Counted from the stretch's first letter, positions 6,852 through 13,830 are shown. The stretch is 22,500 nucleotides of DNA from Symbiodinium natans (GCA_905221605.1 CAJNDS010002071.1:395001-417500), one strand, 5' to 3'. The notes: generated by a model from the letters alone, not told the origin. Made by a program: numbers and translations.

Positions 6852-7057
6852 GCTATATCCCCCTTGGGAATCATTTTTTGTTTTTGTTCATATAAAACCC
6901 AAGAGGATATTAAATATATATTTTTTGTTGAGGTTCTAAGGGGAGTATAGTAGGGTTTCAGGGTGAGGATTGAGGTTTGAAGGTGCAGGCTTTACGGTTT
7001 AGGGTTTTGCCTCCTCTGGTTTAGGCCCTAGGCTCGAATCCCAGAACTTCATGCCAC
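6852..7057. other. Spacer between island 6728 and the largest array
   Basis: AT-rich patch (6890-6930) followed by a degenerate G-rich run (6950-7010). No gene supported. A GGCTCGAATCCCAG near 7031 resembles a tRNA B box, but no cloverleaf could be drawn. Confidence 0.4.
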
Positions 7058-7793
7058 AAACCCTAAACCCTAAACCCTAAACCCTAAACCCTAAACCCTA
7101 AACCCTAAACCCTAAACCCTAAACCCTAAACCCTAAACCCTAAACCCTAAACCCTAAACCCTAAACCCTAAACCTAAACCCTAAACCCTAAACCTAAAAC
7201 CTAACCCTAAACCCTAAACCCTAAAGCCCTAAAGCCCTAAAGCCCTAAAGCCCTAAAGCCCTAAAGCCCTAAAGCCCTAAAGCCCTAAAGCCCTAAAGCC
7301 CTAAAGCCCTAAAGCCCTAAAGCCCTAAAGCCCTAAAGCCCTAAAGCCCTAAAGCCCTAAAGCCCTAAAGCCCTAAAGCCCTAAAGCCCTAAAGCCCTAA
7401 AGCCCTAAAGCCCTAAAGCCCTAAAGCCCGCCCTAAAGCCCTAAAGCCCTAAACCCTAAAAAGCCCTAAAGCCCTAAAGCCTAAAGCCCTAAAAAGCCCT
7501 AAAAAGCCCTAAAGCCTAAACCTAAACCCTAACCCTAAAACCTAAACCTAAACCCTAAAGCCCTAAAGCCCTAAAGCCCTAAAACCCTAAAGCCCCCTAA
7601 AATCCCTAAAGCCCTAAAGCCCTAAACCCTAAACCCTAAACCCTAAACCCCTAAACCCTAAACCCTAAACCCTAAACCCTAAACCCTAAACCCTAAACCC
7701 TAAACCCTAAACCCTAAACCCTAAACCCTAAACCCTAAACCCTAAACCCTAAACCCTAAACCCTAAACCCTAAACCCTAAACCCTAAACCCTA
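7058..7793. repeat. Largest telomere-like array (about 735 bp)
   Basis: Three zones: CCCTAAA (7058-7220), about 27 units of the octamer CCCTAAAG (7220-7440) with a mixed zone to about 7620, then CCCTAAA again to 7793. The octamer is the heptamer plus one G, repeated almost perfectly, so this variant spread locally. Confidence 0.95.
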
Positions 7794-7811
7794 CCTTCGA
7801 GCATCTTTCAG

Positions 7812-7928
7812 GCGTGGCGCGTCGGGGGTAGATCTTTTCATCTTTTGGGCAGGCTGGGCTGGCAGCCGCAGCCTCTAAGGGAGGAGTGTTGTCTAGAAAC
7901 CCCTACACTCCCCGAAGCCAAGAGCCTC
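7812..7928 (+). CDS. Open island (AWRVGGRSFHLLGRLGWQPQ…)
   Basis: A good acceptor (CATCTTTCAG) after the large C array is followed by 39 open codons: AWRVGGRSFHLLGRLGWQPQ, then PLREECCLETPTLPEAKSL, stop TAA 7929. The second C array begins at the stop. Unrecognised. Confidence 0.38.
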
Positions 7929-8133
7929 TAAACCCTAAACCCCTAAACCCCTAAACCCCTAAACCCCTAAACCCCCCAAAAAACCCCTAAACCCCTAAAC
8001 CCCTAAACCCCTAAACCCCTAAACCCCTAAACCCCTAAACCCCTAAACCCCTAAACCCCTAAACCCCTAAACCCCTAAACCCCTAAACCCCTAAACCCTA
8101 AACCCTGGACCCTAAACCCTAAACCCTAAACCC
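7926..8133. repeat. CCCCTAAA octamer array
   Basis: About 20 units of the octamer CCCCTAAA (heptamer plus C), then five CCCTAAA units to 8133. Adjacent to, but different from, the CCCTAAAG block upstream. Confidence 0.95.
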
Positions 8134-8138
8134 ATGAG

Positions 8139-8222
8139 GCTTCACAATCCCCCGCGCCGGCAACTACTCCCTCGACCTCTTGGGTGCCAAGCGCTACAGG
8201 GGAGGCCCAGAAACCATGGCTT
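8139..8222 (+). CDS. Exon-like island (FTIPRAGNYSLDLLGAKRYR…)
   Basis: C array ending CCCATGAG, then the GC3-rich frame FTIPRAGNYSLDLLGAKRYR, GGPETMA, stop at 8221. A G block starts inside the last codons, so the true donor is probably slightly earlier (GTGCCAAG or the GGTTT edge). Hydrophobic/polar alternation is typical of a beta-sandwich ectodomain. Unrecognised. Confidence 0.5.
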
Positions 8223-8400
8223 AGGGTTTGGGGTTTAGGGTTTAGGGCTAGGGTTTAGGGTTTAAGGTTTAGGGTTTAGGGTTTAGGGTTTCGGGTTAGG
8301 GTTTAGGGTTTGAGGGTTTAGCAATCCGAAACCCCCCAAAGGCCCCACCCTAAGCCCGAAGCCCTAAGCCCTAAGCCCTAATCCTGAAACCTAAACCTCG
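8222..8400. repeat. G block facing C block
   Basis: TTTAGGG (8222-8320) immediately followed by CCCTAAG/CCCTAAA-type units (8335-8395). This is the clearest compact gap in which G-rich and C-rich arms lie back to back, between islands 8139 and 8404. Confidence 0.8.
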
Positions 8401-8403
8401 AAG

Positions 8404-8454
8404 CTCTACAGCCCTCTCAGCCCTTGCATCCCGCAACCTGCGGTCAGGGGCCAG
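8404..8454 (+). CDS. Weak exon-like island between C and G blocks
   Basis: Exactly 51 bases between an AG and the next TTTAGGG run; in phase 0 it reads LYSPLSPCIPQPAVRGQ. Confidence 0.27.
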
Positions 8455-8605
8455 TTTAGGGTTTAGGGTTTATGGTTTGGGGTAGCCAGTCTTGGGGTAC
8501 TAGGTATGTCTGTTGCCATGGCGGGCGAGGTGAGTGCTAGTTTGGACCTTCAGGGCATCAGGTGTCTTGAGGATCCCTAAACCCTAAACCCTAAAACCTA
8601 AACAA
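8455..8605. repeat. G run, loop and C run
   Basis: TTTAGGG (8455-8475), about 95 bases of unique loop, then CCCTAAA (8576-8600). The loop has a small frame from ATG 8506 to TAA 8578 (MSVAMAGEVSASLDLQGIRC…), which may be a real micro-exon or chance. Confidence 0.6.
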
Positions 8606-8655
8606 CCCCCCTTATACTAGCAGTCCTTAATAGGATTGCAGTAGCCCCCAAAACC
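8606..8655. mobile_element. MITE-B half copy
   Basis: CCCCCCTTATACTAGCAGTC matches the left part of MITE-B at 10788-10887. No right half found. Confidence 0.4.
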
Positions 8656-8669
8656 AAACCCTTAAGCAG

Positions 8670-8767
8670 GAACTGGCTTCATCAATGCCGCGGTGTACGC
8701 CAAGGATGCCGAGAAGGTTACAGTGCGCGAGCTCAGCGTGGGAACCAGGGGACACAGTGCTTCTGCT
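8670..8767 (+). CDS. Exon-like island (TGFINAAVYAKDAEKVTVRE…)
   Basis: The acceptor TTAAGCAG is followed by TGFINAAVYAKDAEKVTVRE, then LSVGTRGHSASA, stop TAA 8768. Strong codon character (GC3-rich, no low complexity). A G-rich run follows. An internal AAG|GTTACA could be the true donor. Unrecognised. Confidence 0.48.
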
Positions 8768-8769
8768 TA

Positions 8770-8820
8770 AGGCTTCGGGTTTTGGGTTTGGGGTTGAGGG
8801 TTCTTTTAGGGTTTAGGGCT
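8770..8820. repeat. Degenerate G block
   Basis: TTCGGGTTTTGGGTTTGGGG and TTTTAGGGTTTAGGG downstream of the 8670 island. Confidence 0.8.
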
Positions 8821-8951
8821 GCAGAGTGTCTTCACAGATCCTGGTAGCACCTAGATCTGGATCCAGCACGATTTCTTCCACCAAAGCTGAAATTCCGACG
8901 CACCAGACCCTTGCGCCCTGTATACACCCAAGGGTTCAGAAGCCTAAACCC
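8820..8951 (+). CDS. Open frame in a putative intron loop
   Basis: 43 codons open between a G block and a C block (CRVSSQILVAPRSGSSTISS, then TKAEIPTHQTLAPCIHPR…). Ser/Thr-rich and not strongly coding. Its position in G-then-C order argues for intron loop. Confidence 0.22.
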
Positions 8952-9268
8952 TAAACCTTATACCCTAAACCCTAAACCCTAAACCCTAAACCCTAAACGC
9001 TAAACCTTATTCCCTAAACCCTAAACCCTAAACCCCAAACCCTAAACCCTAAACCCTAAACCCTAAACCCTAAACCCTAAACCCTCAAACACCCAAACCC
9101 CCAAACCCCCAAACCCCCAAACCCCCAAACCCCCAAACCCCCAAACCCCAAACCCCCAGACCACCAGACCCCCAGACGCCCAGACCCCCAGAATCCCAGA
9201 CCCCCCAGACCCCCAGACCCCCAGACCCCCAGACCCCCAGACCCCAGACCCCCAAACCCCCAAACCCA
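8943..9268. repeat. CCCTAAA array passing into CCCCCAAA/CCCCCAGA minisatellite
   Basis: CCCTAAA units to about 9085, then octamer-type CCCCCAAA (9086-9155) and CCCCCAGA (9155-9250) units. The minus strand of this block gives open Gly/Trp/Leu/Val-rich frames that are only repeat translation. Confidence 0.93.
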
Positions 9269-9292
9269 CGTGCATCATGAGCTTGCCCCCAG

Positions 9293-9335
9293 TTGGTGCA
9301 TGTCTCCGACGCCACGCTGCCGACGGCAGAGAATG
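9293..9335 (+). CDS. Exon-like island (LVHVSDATLPTAEN)
   Basis: The acceptor TTGCCCCCAG is followed by LVHVSDATLPTAEN and a consensus GTGAGA donor at 9336 (phase 1). Both splice sites are among the best in the window. The frame continues open to the next C block. Confidence 0.42.
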
Positions 9336-9367
9336 GTGAGAACAAGGCTGCCAGCATGCGGGCTGTA

Positions 9368-9765
9368 GCCCTAAACCCTAAACCCTAAACCCTAAACCCT
9401 AAACGCTAGACCCTAAACCCTAAACCCTAAACCCTAAACCCTAAACGTTAAACCCTTCTTGGGATCCCTTTTTGAAGGGTGCCGCCTAAAGTAGGGGACC
9501 CAACAAAAAGGGACCCTAATTTCGAGAACTCCCCAAGGGCATTTCGGGGTTCATGGGCTGTGGGTTTAGGGATGTGGGCTTAAGGAGATTTGGGGTTTGT
9601 AGGGTTTCTAGGGTTTATAGGGTTAGTATGGTTTATAGGGGCTTATAGGGTTTACAGGGTTTATAGGGTTTACAGGGTTTGTAGGGTTTATAGGCAGTTT
9701 ATAGGGTTGAAAGGGTTTCTAGAGTTCTAAGGTTTAAGGGTTTAGGGTTTGACAGGATTTAGGCC
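9368..9765. repeat. C block, spacer, then variant G block
   Basis: CCCTAAA (9368-9455); a spacer holding AGGGACCCTAATTTCGAGAA (related to 13147-13170); then a G block (9560-9765) dominated by AGGGTTTATAGGGTTTACAG units. The arms are complementary but in C-then-G order. Confidence 0.8.
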
Positions 9766-9806
9766 ATCCCCCTCTTCAAGTGGATCCCATAGATTACACC
9801 ATGCAG

Positions 9807-9837
9807 AATGATACTTCTTCTCCTGGGTTGCTATACG
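9807..9837 (+). CDS. Possible micro-exon (NDTSSPGLLY)
   Basis: The acceptor CACCATGCAG, ten codons NDTSSPGLLY, then GTGTAG. 31 bases long. Confidence 0.22.
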
Positions 9838-10085
9838 GTGTAGGGTTTTGGGGTTTAGTGTTCAGGGTTTAGGGTTTTGGGGTTCAGGGTTCAGGGTTCA
9901 CAGTAATGGGAGGAAGCACAGTGCACCATCAACCCAAAACCCTCTCTGGCCAGCCAAAAAGTATGCATGGGAATCGTCGTGTGCAGCAGTAGAGGTGCCA
10001 AGTTCTGCCTGCCTCTGTCCTGAACCCTGAACCCTGAACCCTAAACCCTAAACCCTAAACCCTAAACCCTAAAACCCTGAACCGA
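9838..10085. repeat. G block, loop, C block
   Basis: TTTTGGGG/TTTAGGG (9843-9898), a unique loop (9900-10019) with small open frames, then CCCTGAA/CCCTAAA (10020-10084) ending directly at the acceptor of the 10087 exon. Confidence 0.75.
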
Positions 10086-10086
10086 G

Positions 10087-11116
10087 GTCTACCAGCTGGG
10101 AATCCTTGAAGCAGGCGACTTCCTCTACTTTACCGCCAACAACGCGGGCGACGGCATCGACGACGATGACACCAGGATCCGCTTTCGGATCACCGCCGTG
10201 GCGCAGGCAAGGGCTCCGGGGGGGCTTAGGCTTAGATGGTATGCTCTAGCTTATGCCGAAAATCGTCCCCCAAACCCTAAACCCTAAACCCCTCGAATGC
10301 TTAATTTGCAGTGTAGGTTTCCGGCTAGGAATCTAATAAAGGGTTTTGTAGTCGTAGCCTACAAAAAGGTAGGTTGAGGGTTCTTAAGGAATACGCTCTG
10401 TAATTAGGTGAGCAGGTATCCTTGCCCGAAGCCCTAAACCCTAAACCCTAAACCCTAACCCCTAAACCCTAAACCCGAAACCCTAAACCCTAAACCCTAA
10501 ACCCTAAACCCTAAACCCAGGTCTTCCCGGTCTGGTGGGGACTTGGCGTCTCAATTGGTGTGGTGGCGGTGGTTCATGGTACGTACATATGAACCAATTA
10601 CAACTGTACTTTTAGGGTTTAGAGTTTTAGGGTCTAGGGTTTAGGGTTTAGGGTTAGGGCACTTTAAGGGGCTTACAAGTGGGGTGCAAAGTACAGTGAT
10701 CATGGGTCAGGAAGTTCCATGAACCTCCAGGTGGTGGCGGTGGTTGTTGTCAGGTTTTACATACCAACAGCTTAAGAGAGCCCCACGTTGGGATGTTCCC
10801 CCTTATACTAACAGTCCTCATAGGGATGATAGTAGGGGATGCTATAATCCTATTAAGGATTGTTGGTATAAGGGGGGAACATCCCAAGCCCAACGCGACA
10901 AACTTGCAGCTTCATGTTCAGAGTTTGGGATGCACTCAACCTCGAAGTGTGTTCGTTAATTCGAGGGCTTTGCTGCGTTGTTTTGCCCTTTGCCCCAGAG
11001 CCCTGGAACGTCTCACCCACGACGGCCAAACCTCTGACACCTTGTTGGCTCTTGACCCTCAGGGGAAGTTTGAAACCAGAAAGGCTTCCTCAGCCAATGC
11101 CAGTGTGACAAGTTAG
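10087..11116 (+). CDS. Putative split gene A: acidic domain, membrane helix, polar tail
   Basis: Five islands join in frame. Exon 10087-10206 is exactly 40 codons (VYQLGILEAGDFLYFTANNA, then GDGIDDDDTRIRFRITAVAQ) with AG before and a GC donor (GCAAGG) after. 10312-10368 (CRFPARNLIKGFVVVAYKK) ends at GTAGGT. 10521-10559 (VFPVWWGLGVSIG) and 10731-10753 (VVAVVVV) are separated by MITE-A copy 2. 10999-11116 starts after CTTTGCCCCAG (ALERLTHDGQTSDTLLALDP, then QGKFETRKASSANASVTS, TAG). Phases are 0, 0, 0 and 2. The third and fourth exons together form a helix of about 20 hydrophobic residues, suggesting a single-pass membrane protein with an acidic ectodomain and a short cytoplasmic tail. The acidic DGIDDDD run could bind calcium. 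Family not recognised; the 5' end is missing, and the second exon is optional since skipping it keeps frame. Confidence 0.5.
10271..10293. repeat. Short CCCTAAA run in gene A intron
   Basis: Three CCCTAAA-type units about 20 bases before the acceptor at 10311. GGCTTAGGCTTAG at 10223-10236 is a weak G-side partner. Confidence 0.7.
10430..10518. repeat. CCCTAAA block ending at an acceptor
   Basis: Twelve units ending CCCTAAACCCAG|GTCTTC. The repeat itself forms the pyrimidine-rich tract of the putative acceptor of exon 10521. Confidence 0.92.
10568..10728 (+). mobile_element. MITE-A copy 2, with telomere array inside, acting as intron
   Basis: Ends GGTGGTTCATGGTACGTAC and CCATGAACCTCC match MITE-A copy 1. 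The direct repeat GTGGTGGCGGTGGTT flanks it (10560-10574 and 10731-10745; the first copy overlaps the element end). Inside, a TTTAGGG-type array occupies about 10610-10668, next to GGGGCTTACAAGTGGGG, which is shared inversely with copy 1. GT from the first direct repeat and AG at the element end would splice it out exactly. Confidence 0.7.
10788..10887. mobile_element. MITE-B, 100-bp hairpin element
   Basis: Left end TTGGGATGTTCCCCCTTATA and right end TATAAGGGGGGAACATCCCAA are near-perfect inverted repeats that extend about 30 bases (TACTAACAGTCCT / AGGATTGTTGGTA). No coding capacity. It lies in the intron between gene A exons 10731 and 10999. Related sequences occur at 8606, 14889 and 20148. 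Confidence 0.72.
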
Positions 11117-11330
11117 AACAGTGGCCCGCAGTGGCCCTGTTCACCTGTGCCTACCTTGCCGAGTTTGTAGTAAAGGGGTCGGAATAATTACAAGTAGTAT
11201 TCTCTTATGGTCCCTTTATGAATGTACTATAATAACCCCCAAAACCATACTCGAATTATTAAGGCACCTATATTCGAGGGTTATCTACCATTTAGGAGTC
11301 CTGTGGGTCATTTCTGGGTTCCGGTGCTAG

Positions 11331-11430
11331 GCTGTAACTGGGGTGAGACTGCTCGCGCAATGTACGGGCTGTCTGTTTCCTCCCGTGCGCTTCTCCATGC
11401 AACTTGGCGATGTTGAGAACAAACGGGAGT
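11331..11430 (+). CDS. Exon-like island (…CLFPPVRFSMQLGDVENKRE)
   Basis: The acceptor GTGCTAG is followed by AVTGVRLLAQCTG, then CLFPPVRFSMQLGDVENKRE, reaching a TTTAGGG-like word at 11430. A second frame (SCNWGETARAMYGLSVSSRA…) is also open. The region before it (11140-11280) contains ATAATAACCCCC and related words that resemble the 680-bp element ends. Unrecognised. Confidence 0.35.
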
Positions 11431-11439
11431 TTAGGGTTT

Positions 11440-11545
11440 CCACTTCCTTGTTTTTTGTTTTTTTATTTTGTATACATATATATATATATAAATCTACATT
11501 AATCTATTTATTTCTTTTTTTTTTTGGGGGGGGGGGGGGGCTCTA
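11440..11545. repeat. T-rich, TA-rich and poly-G tract
   Basis: T-rich run, a (TA)n stretch near 11471-11490, then T11 followed by about 15 G (11526-11540). Low complexity, no gene. Confidence 0.85.
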
Positions 11546-11557
11546 ACTGGGCAAGAG

Positions 11558-11604
11558 TACGCCGCCGAGGCCTGCAAAGAACACATCATACAGGGGGCCA
11601 TCTC
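11558..11604 (+). CDS. Exon-like island (YAAEACKEHIIQGAI)
   Basis: Acceptor GGGCAAGAG, then YAAEACKEHIIQGAI and TC|GTGAGA, a consensus donor in phase 2. A C block follows about 15 bases later. Helical, charged peptide. Its exit phase does not match the 11749 entry, so an exon or a boundary is missing or misplaced. Confidence 0.38.
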
Positions 11605-11617
11605 GTGAGACTGGAGC

Positions 11618-11739
11618 TTTCACCCTAAGCCCTAAACCCTAAACCCTAAACCCTAAACCCTAAACCCTAAACCCTAAACCCTAAACCCTAAACCCTAAAC
11701 CCTAAACCCTAAACCCTAAACCCTAAACCCTAAACCCTA
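11618..11739. repeat. CCCTAAA block
   Basis: Seventeen nearly perfect CCCTAAA units, ending nine bases before the exon at 11749. Confidence 0.95.
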
Positions 11740-11748
11740 CTTCTCGAG

Positions 11749-12755
11749 GCCATGGAGGCGAGAGTCAAGAAGCTGTCGGAACTGAAGTCCCTCAGAGAAC
11801 GGCTGGCTGACCAGTTGCTTCTCAGTGGGCCCAAGTGGGGGCATCTTGTGTTTTCCCTTCTTGGGGTTAAGGGGGGTTTAGAATTAGGGGTTTAGGGGCT
11901 TAGGGGTTTAGGGGTTTGGGGGTTTAGGGTTTAGGGTTTAGGGTTTAGGGTTTAGGGTTCTTTTTCACAGGAAGTTTCAAGGGCCATCCGAGGTTCGCGG
12001 AGAACCCAGACTCGGTGAGCAGCTTCACCGTGACCGTGGACAAGAGCCCGGGTGTCGCAACTGGCAGCTTTTGTTCGGAGAAGTTTCAGCCCTTTGGGGT
12101 TTAGGGTTTAGGGTTTAGGGTTTAGGGTTTAGGGTTTAGGGTTTAGGGTTTAGGGTTTAGGGCTCCGAAGCTCACTGACACAGCACGTCAGTAACTTGCC
12201 TTGGGGTTTGGGGGGATTTGCATTCAGGCTCCAAAGCGCACTGACACGGCACGTCAGTATCTTGAGGAAACTCAGCAAGAACCGAACATCCCTAAACCCT
12301 AAGCCCTAAACCCGAAACCCGAAACCCGAAACCCGAAACCCGAAACCCGAAACCCGAAACCCTAAACCCTAAACCCTAAACCCTAAACCCTAAACCCTAC
12401 ACCCTCACCAGGAATGATGCCCCAGCCATCCTCATTGGCATCGACCCTTCCAGCGACAGAGGCTCCGTGATCCTGCCAGCAGAGCCTTGCGACCCAGTGG
12501 TTCTCCTTTTTGGAGTTTAGGGTTTAGGGTTTAGGGTTTGGGGTTGGGGTTTTGGGTTTGGGTTCCTTTCTAACTTACTATAATGCCCCCTCGAAAGGCC
12601 CCCCAACAGGAAAAAACCCTAAACCCTAAACCCTAAACCCCAAACCCCAAACCCTAAACCCTAAACCCTAAACCCAGGAGCTGCGGGATGTGAACGTGAT
12701 TTTCGAGACCGTGCCCCGCACGGTCGAGGTACCGCTCAAGGACGACGAGCCGTGA
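11749..12755 (+). CDS. Putative split gene B, 3' part with stop codon
   Basis: Five exons with matching phases. 11749-11824: coiled-coil-like AMEARVKKLSELKSLRERLA, then DQLLL. 11971-12098, after a strong CTTTTTCACAG acceptor: SFKGHPRFAENPDSVSSFTV, TVDKSPGVATGSFCSEKFQP, FG. 12228-12274: APKRTDTARQYLEET, GC donor GCAAGA. 12412-12496: NDAPAILIGIDPSSDRGSVI, LPAEPCDP. 12678-12755: ELRDVNVIFETVPRTVEVPL, KDDEP, TGA. Exit/entry phases are 1, 0, 2 and 0. Introns hold a G block at their 5' end; the last two also have a C block at their 3' end. The donor at 12099 is formed by GTTTAGGG itself. About 137 residues recovered. Possibly the same gene as A. Family not recognised. Confidence 0.5.
11866..11960. 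repeat. G block inside introner-like copy 3
   Basis: TTTAGGGG and TTTAGGG units. The sequence before (TGTTTTCCCTTCTTGGGGTTAAG) and after (TTCTTTTTCACAG … AAGGGCCATCC) matches introner-like copy 2 at 4625-4770, so the array again sits within that element. Confidence 0.75.
12099..12162. repeat. G block starting at a putative donor
   Basis: Nine perfect GTTTAGGG-phase units immediately after exon 11971-12098. Confidence 0.95.
12161..12262 (+). repeat. Local duplication of a small exon
   Basis: GCTCCGAAGCTCACTGACAC (12162) recurs as GCTCCAAAGCGCACTGACAC (12228), similarity extending through GCACGTCAGTA(A/T)CTTG. The upstream copy has TAA where the downstream copy has TAT (Tyr), so only the downstream one remains open. 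Confidence 0.7.
12291..12403. repeat. C block with CCCGAAA sub-block
   Basis: About seven CCCGAAA units (12307-12357) followed by CCCTAAA. It precedes the acceptor at 12411. Confidence 0.95.
12516..12676. repeat. Hairpin-type intron core: G arm, loop, C arm
   Basis: TTTAGGG/TTTGGGG (12516-12560), a loop of about 50 bases, then CCCTAAA/CCCCAAA (12616-12674) ending in CCCAG|GAG. The order of variants is mirrored (AGGG, then GGGG near the loop; CCCC near the loop side of the other arm), so the arms could pair over about 45 bases. Best example of the proposed intron architecture. Confidence 0.8.
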
Positions 12756-12764
12756 AAGAGCTTT

Positions 12765-12957
12765 ATAGGGTTTAGGGTTTGGGTTTAGGGTTTAGGGTTT
12801 AGGGTTTAGGGTTTAGGGTTTAGGGTTTAGGGTTTAGGGTTTAGGGTTTAGGGTTTAGGGTTTAGGGTTTAGGGTTTAGGGTTTAGGGTTAGGGTTTAGG
12901 GTTTAGGGTTTAGGGTTTAGGGTTTAGGGTTTAGGGTTTAGGGTTTAGGGTTTAGGG
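12765..12957. repeat. Long TTTAGGG block
   Basis: About 27 nearly perfect TTTAGGG units starting ten bases after the gene B stop codon; high G-quadruplex potential on the + strand. Confidence 0.96.
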
Positions 12958-13292
12958 CCCCCTGATGCGGACGTAAATTGCGCGTGTCTCCACAGACAGA
13001 CCTCACATCTGATTCCTAAGTCTCGAAGTACGAGCCGTCAAAAGATGACATAAAAAAGGTAGATGATAGTTGAATCATCTATACATACACATTAATATGT
13101 ATCTATATATGTATATAGAGAGAGACATGGGGGTTTACGAAAATAAGGGACCCCTAATTTCGGAAACTCCCGTATAGAAGGAAACCCTGGAACTGGAGAC
13201 ATACGCGCCACCTCTCCGACGCCCTTAGAAAGGGCTGAAGGGCTGTCCAAACATGCGAGCCCTCAGATACCTCTCTGAGGATACTGTGGGAG
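12958..13292. other. Spacer downstream of gene B
   Basis: AT-rich patch with ATATATGTATATAGAGAGAG (near 13101-13125), the dispersed word AGGGACCCCTAATTTCGGAA (13147), and a short open piece after ATG 13253 (MRALRYLSEDTVGAL) running into the next G block. No gene supported. Confidence 0.4.
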
Positions 13293-13357
13293 CTTTAGGT
13301 TTTAGGGTTTAGGGTTTGGGGTTTAGGGTTTGGAGTTTAGGGTTTATGGTTTAGGGT
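13293..13357. repeat. Telomere-like G block
   Basis: Degenerate TTTAGGG/TTTGGGG/TTTATGG units. Confidence 0.85.
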
Positions 13358-13625
13358 TAAGACTAGACGCAGCTTGTCAATTCAACTTCCACACCCCGGT
13401 GTTTGAATGCACATGTGACATAGCACCCGGGAATCCGGCTGCTTCCTCCCATGGTTAGTAAAGGAAGCTGGCGGGTTCCGCTGAGCTAGTACCAAAATCG
13501 GTACACCCAGAGAACCTAATGCCCTGAGTTAGGGCACATACCTTTCATTCAAGAGAGGATGCTTATGGGATCTCGACTATGTGCCCCAGTCAAGTTCGAA
13601 CTAAGGCATGCTTCCTTGATGTTGT
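13358..13625. other. Spacer, nothing recognised
   Basis: Balanced composition with many stops in all frames. GTTCGAAC near 13595 resembles a T-arm word, but no tRNA fold was found. Confidence 0.4.
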
Positions 13626-13752
13626 GCCCTAAACCCTATATCCTAGGTCCTAGACCCTAAACCCTGAGCCCCAAACCCTAAGCCCTAAACCCTAAACCCT
13701 AAACTCTAAACCCTAAACCCTCAACCCTAAACCCTAAACCCCAAACCTTGGA
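13626..13752. repeat. C block
   Basis: CCCTAAA with CCTAGA, CCCTGAG, CCCTCAA and CCCCAAA variants. Confidence 0.9.
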
Positions 13753-13830
13753 CCCGCCTTAATGCTCCTTATTGCACGGTACTGGGTTCCCTGGGCATCT
13801 CAACACTTGAGGTGGCTTGGATCAGCACAG

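Noticed and set aside
7020-7060. tRNA-like B box GGCTCGAATCCCAG
   Set aside because: No A box or cloverleaf could be drawn around it.
7220-7440. CRISPR-like regular repeat
   Set aside because: Pure tandem octamers with no spacers.
9063-9357. Minus-strand Gly/Leu/Trp/Val-rich ORFs
   Set aside because: Translation of the CCCCCAAA/CCCCCAGA minisatellite; no splice or codon support.
13560-13625. tRNA-like GTTCGAAC word
   Set aside because: No matching acceptor and anticodon stems.
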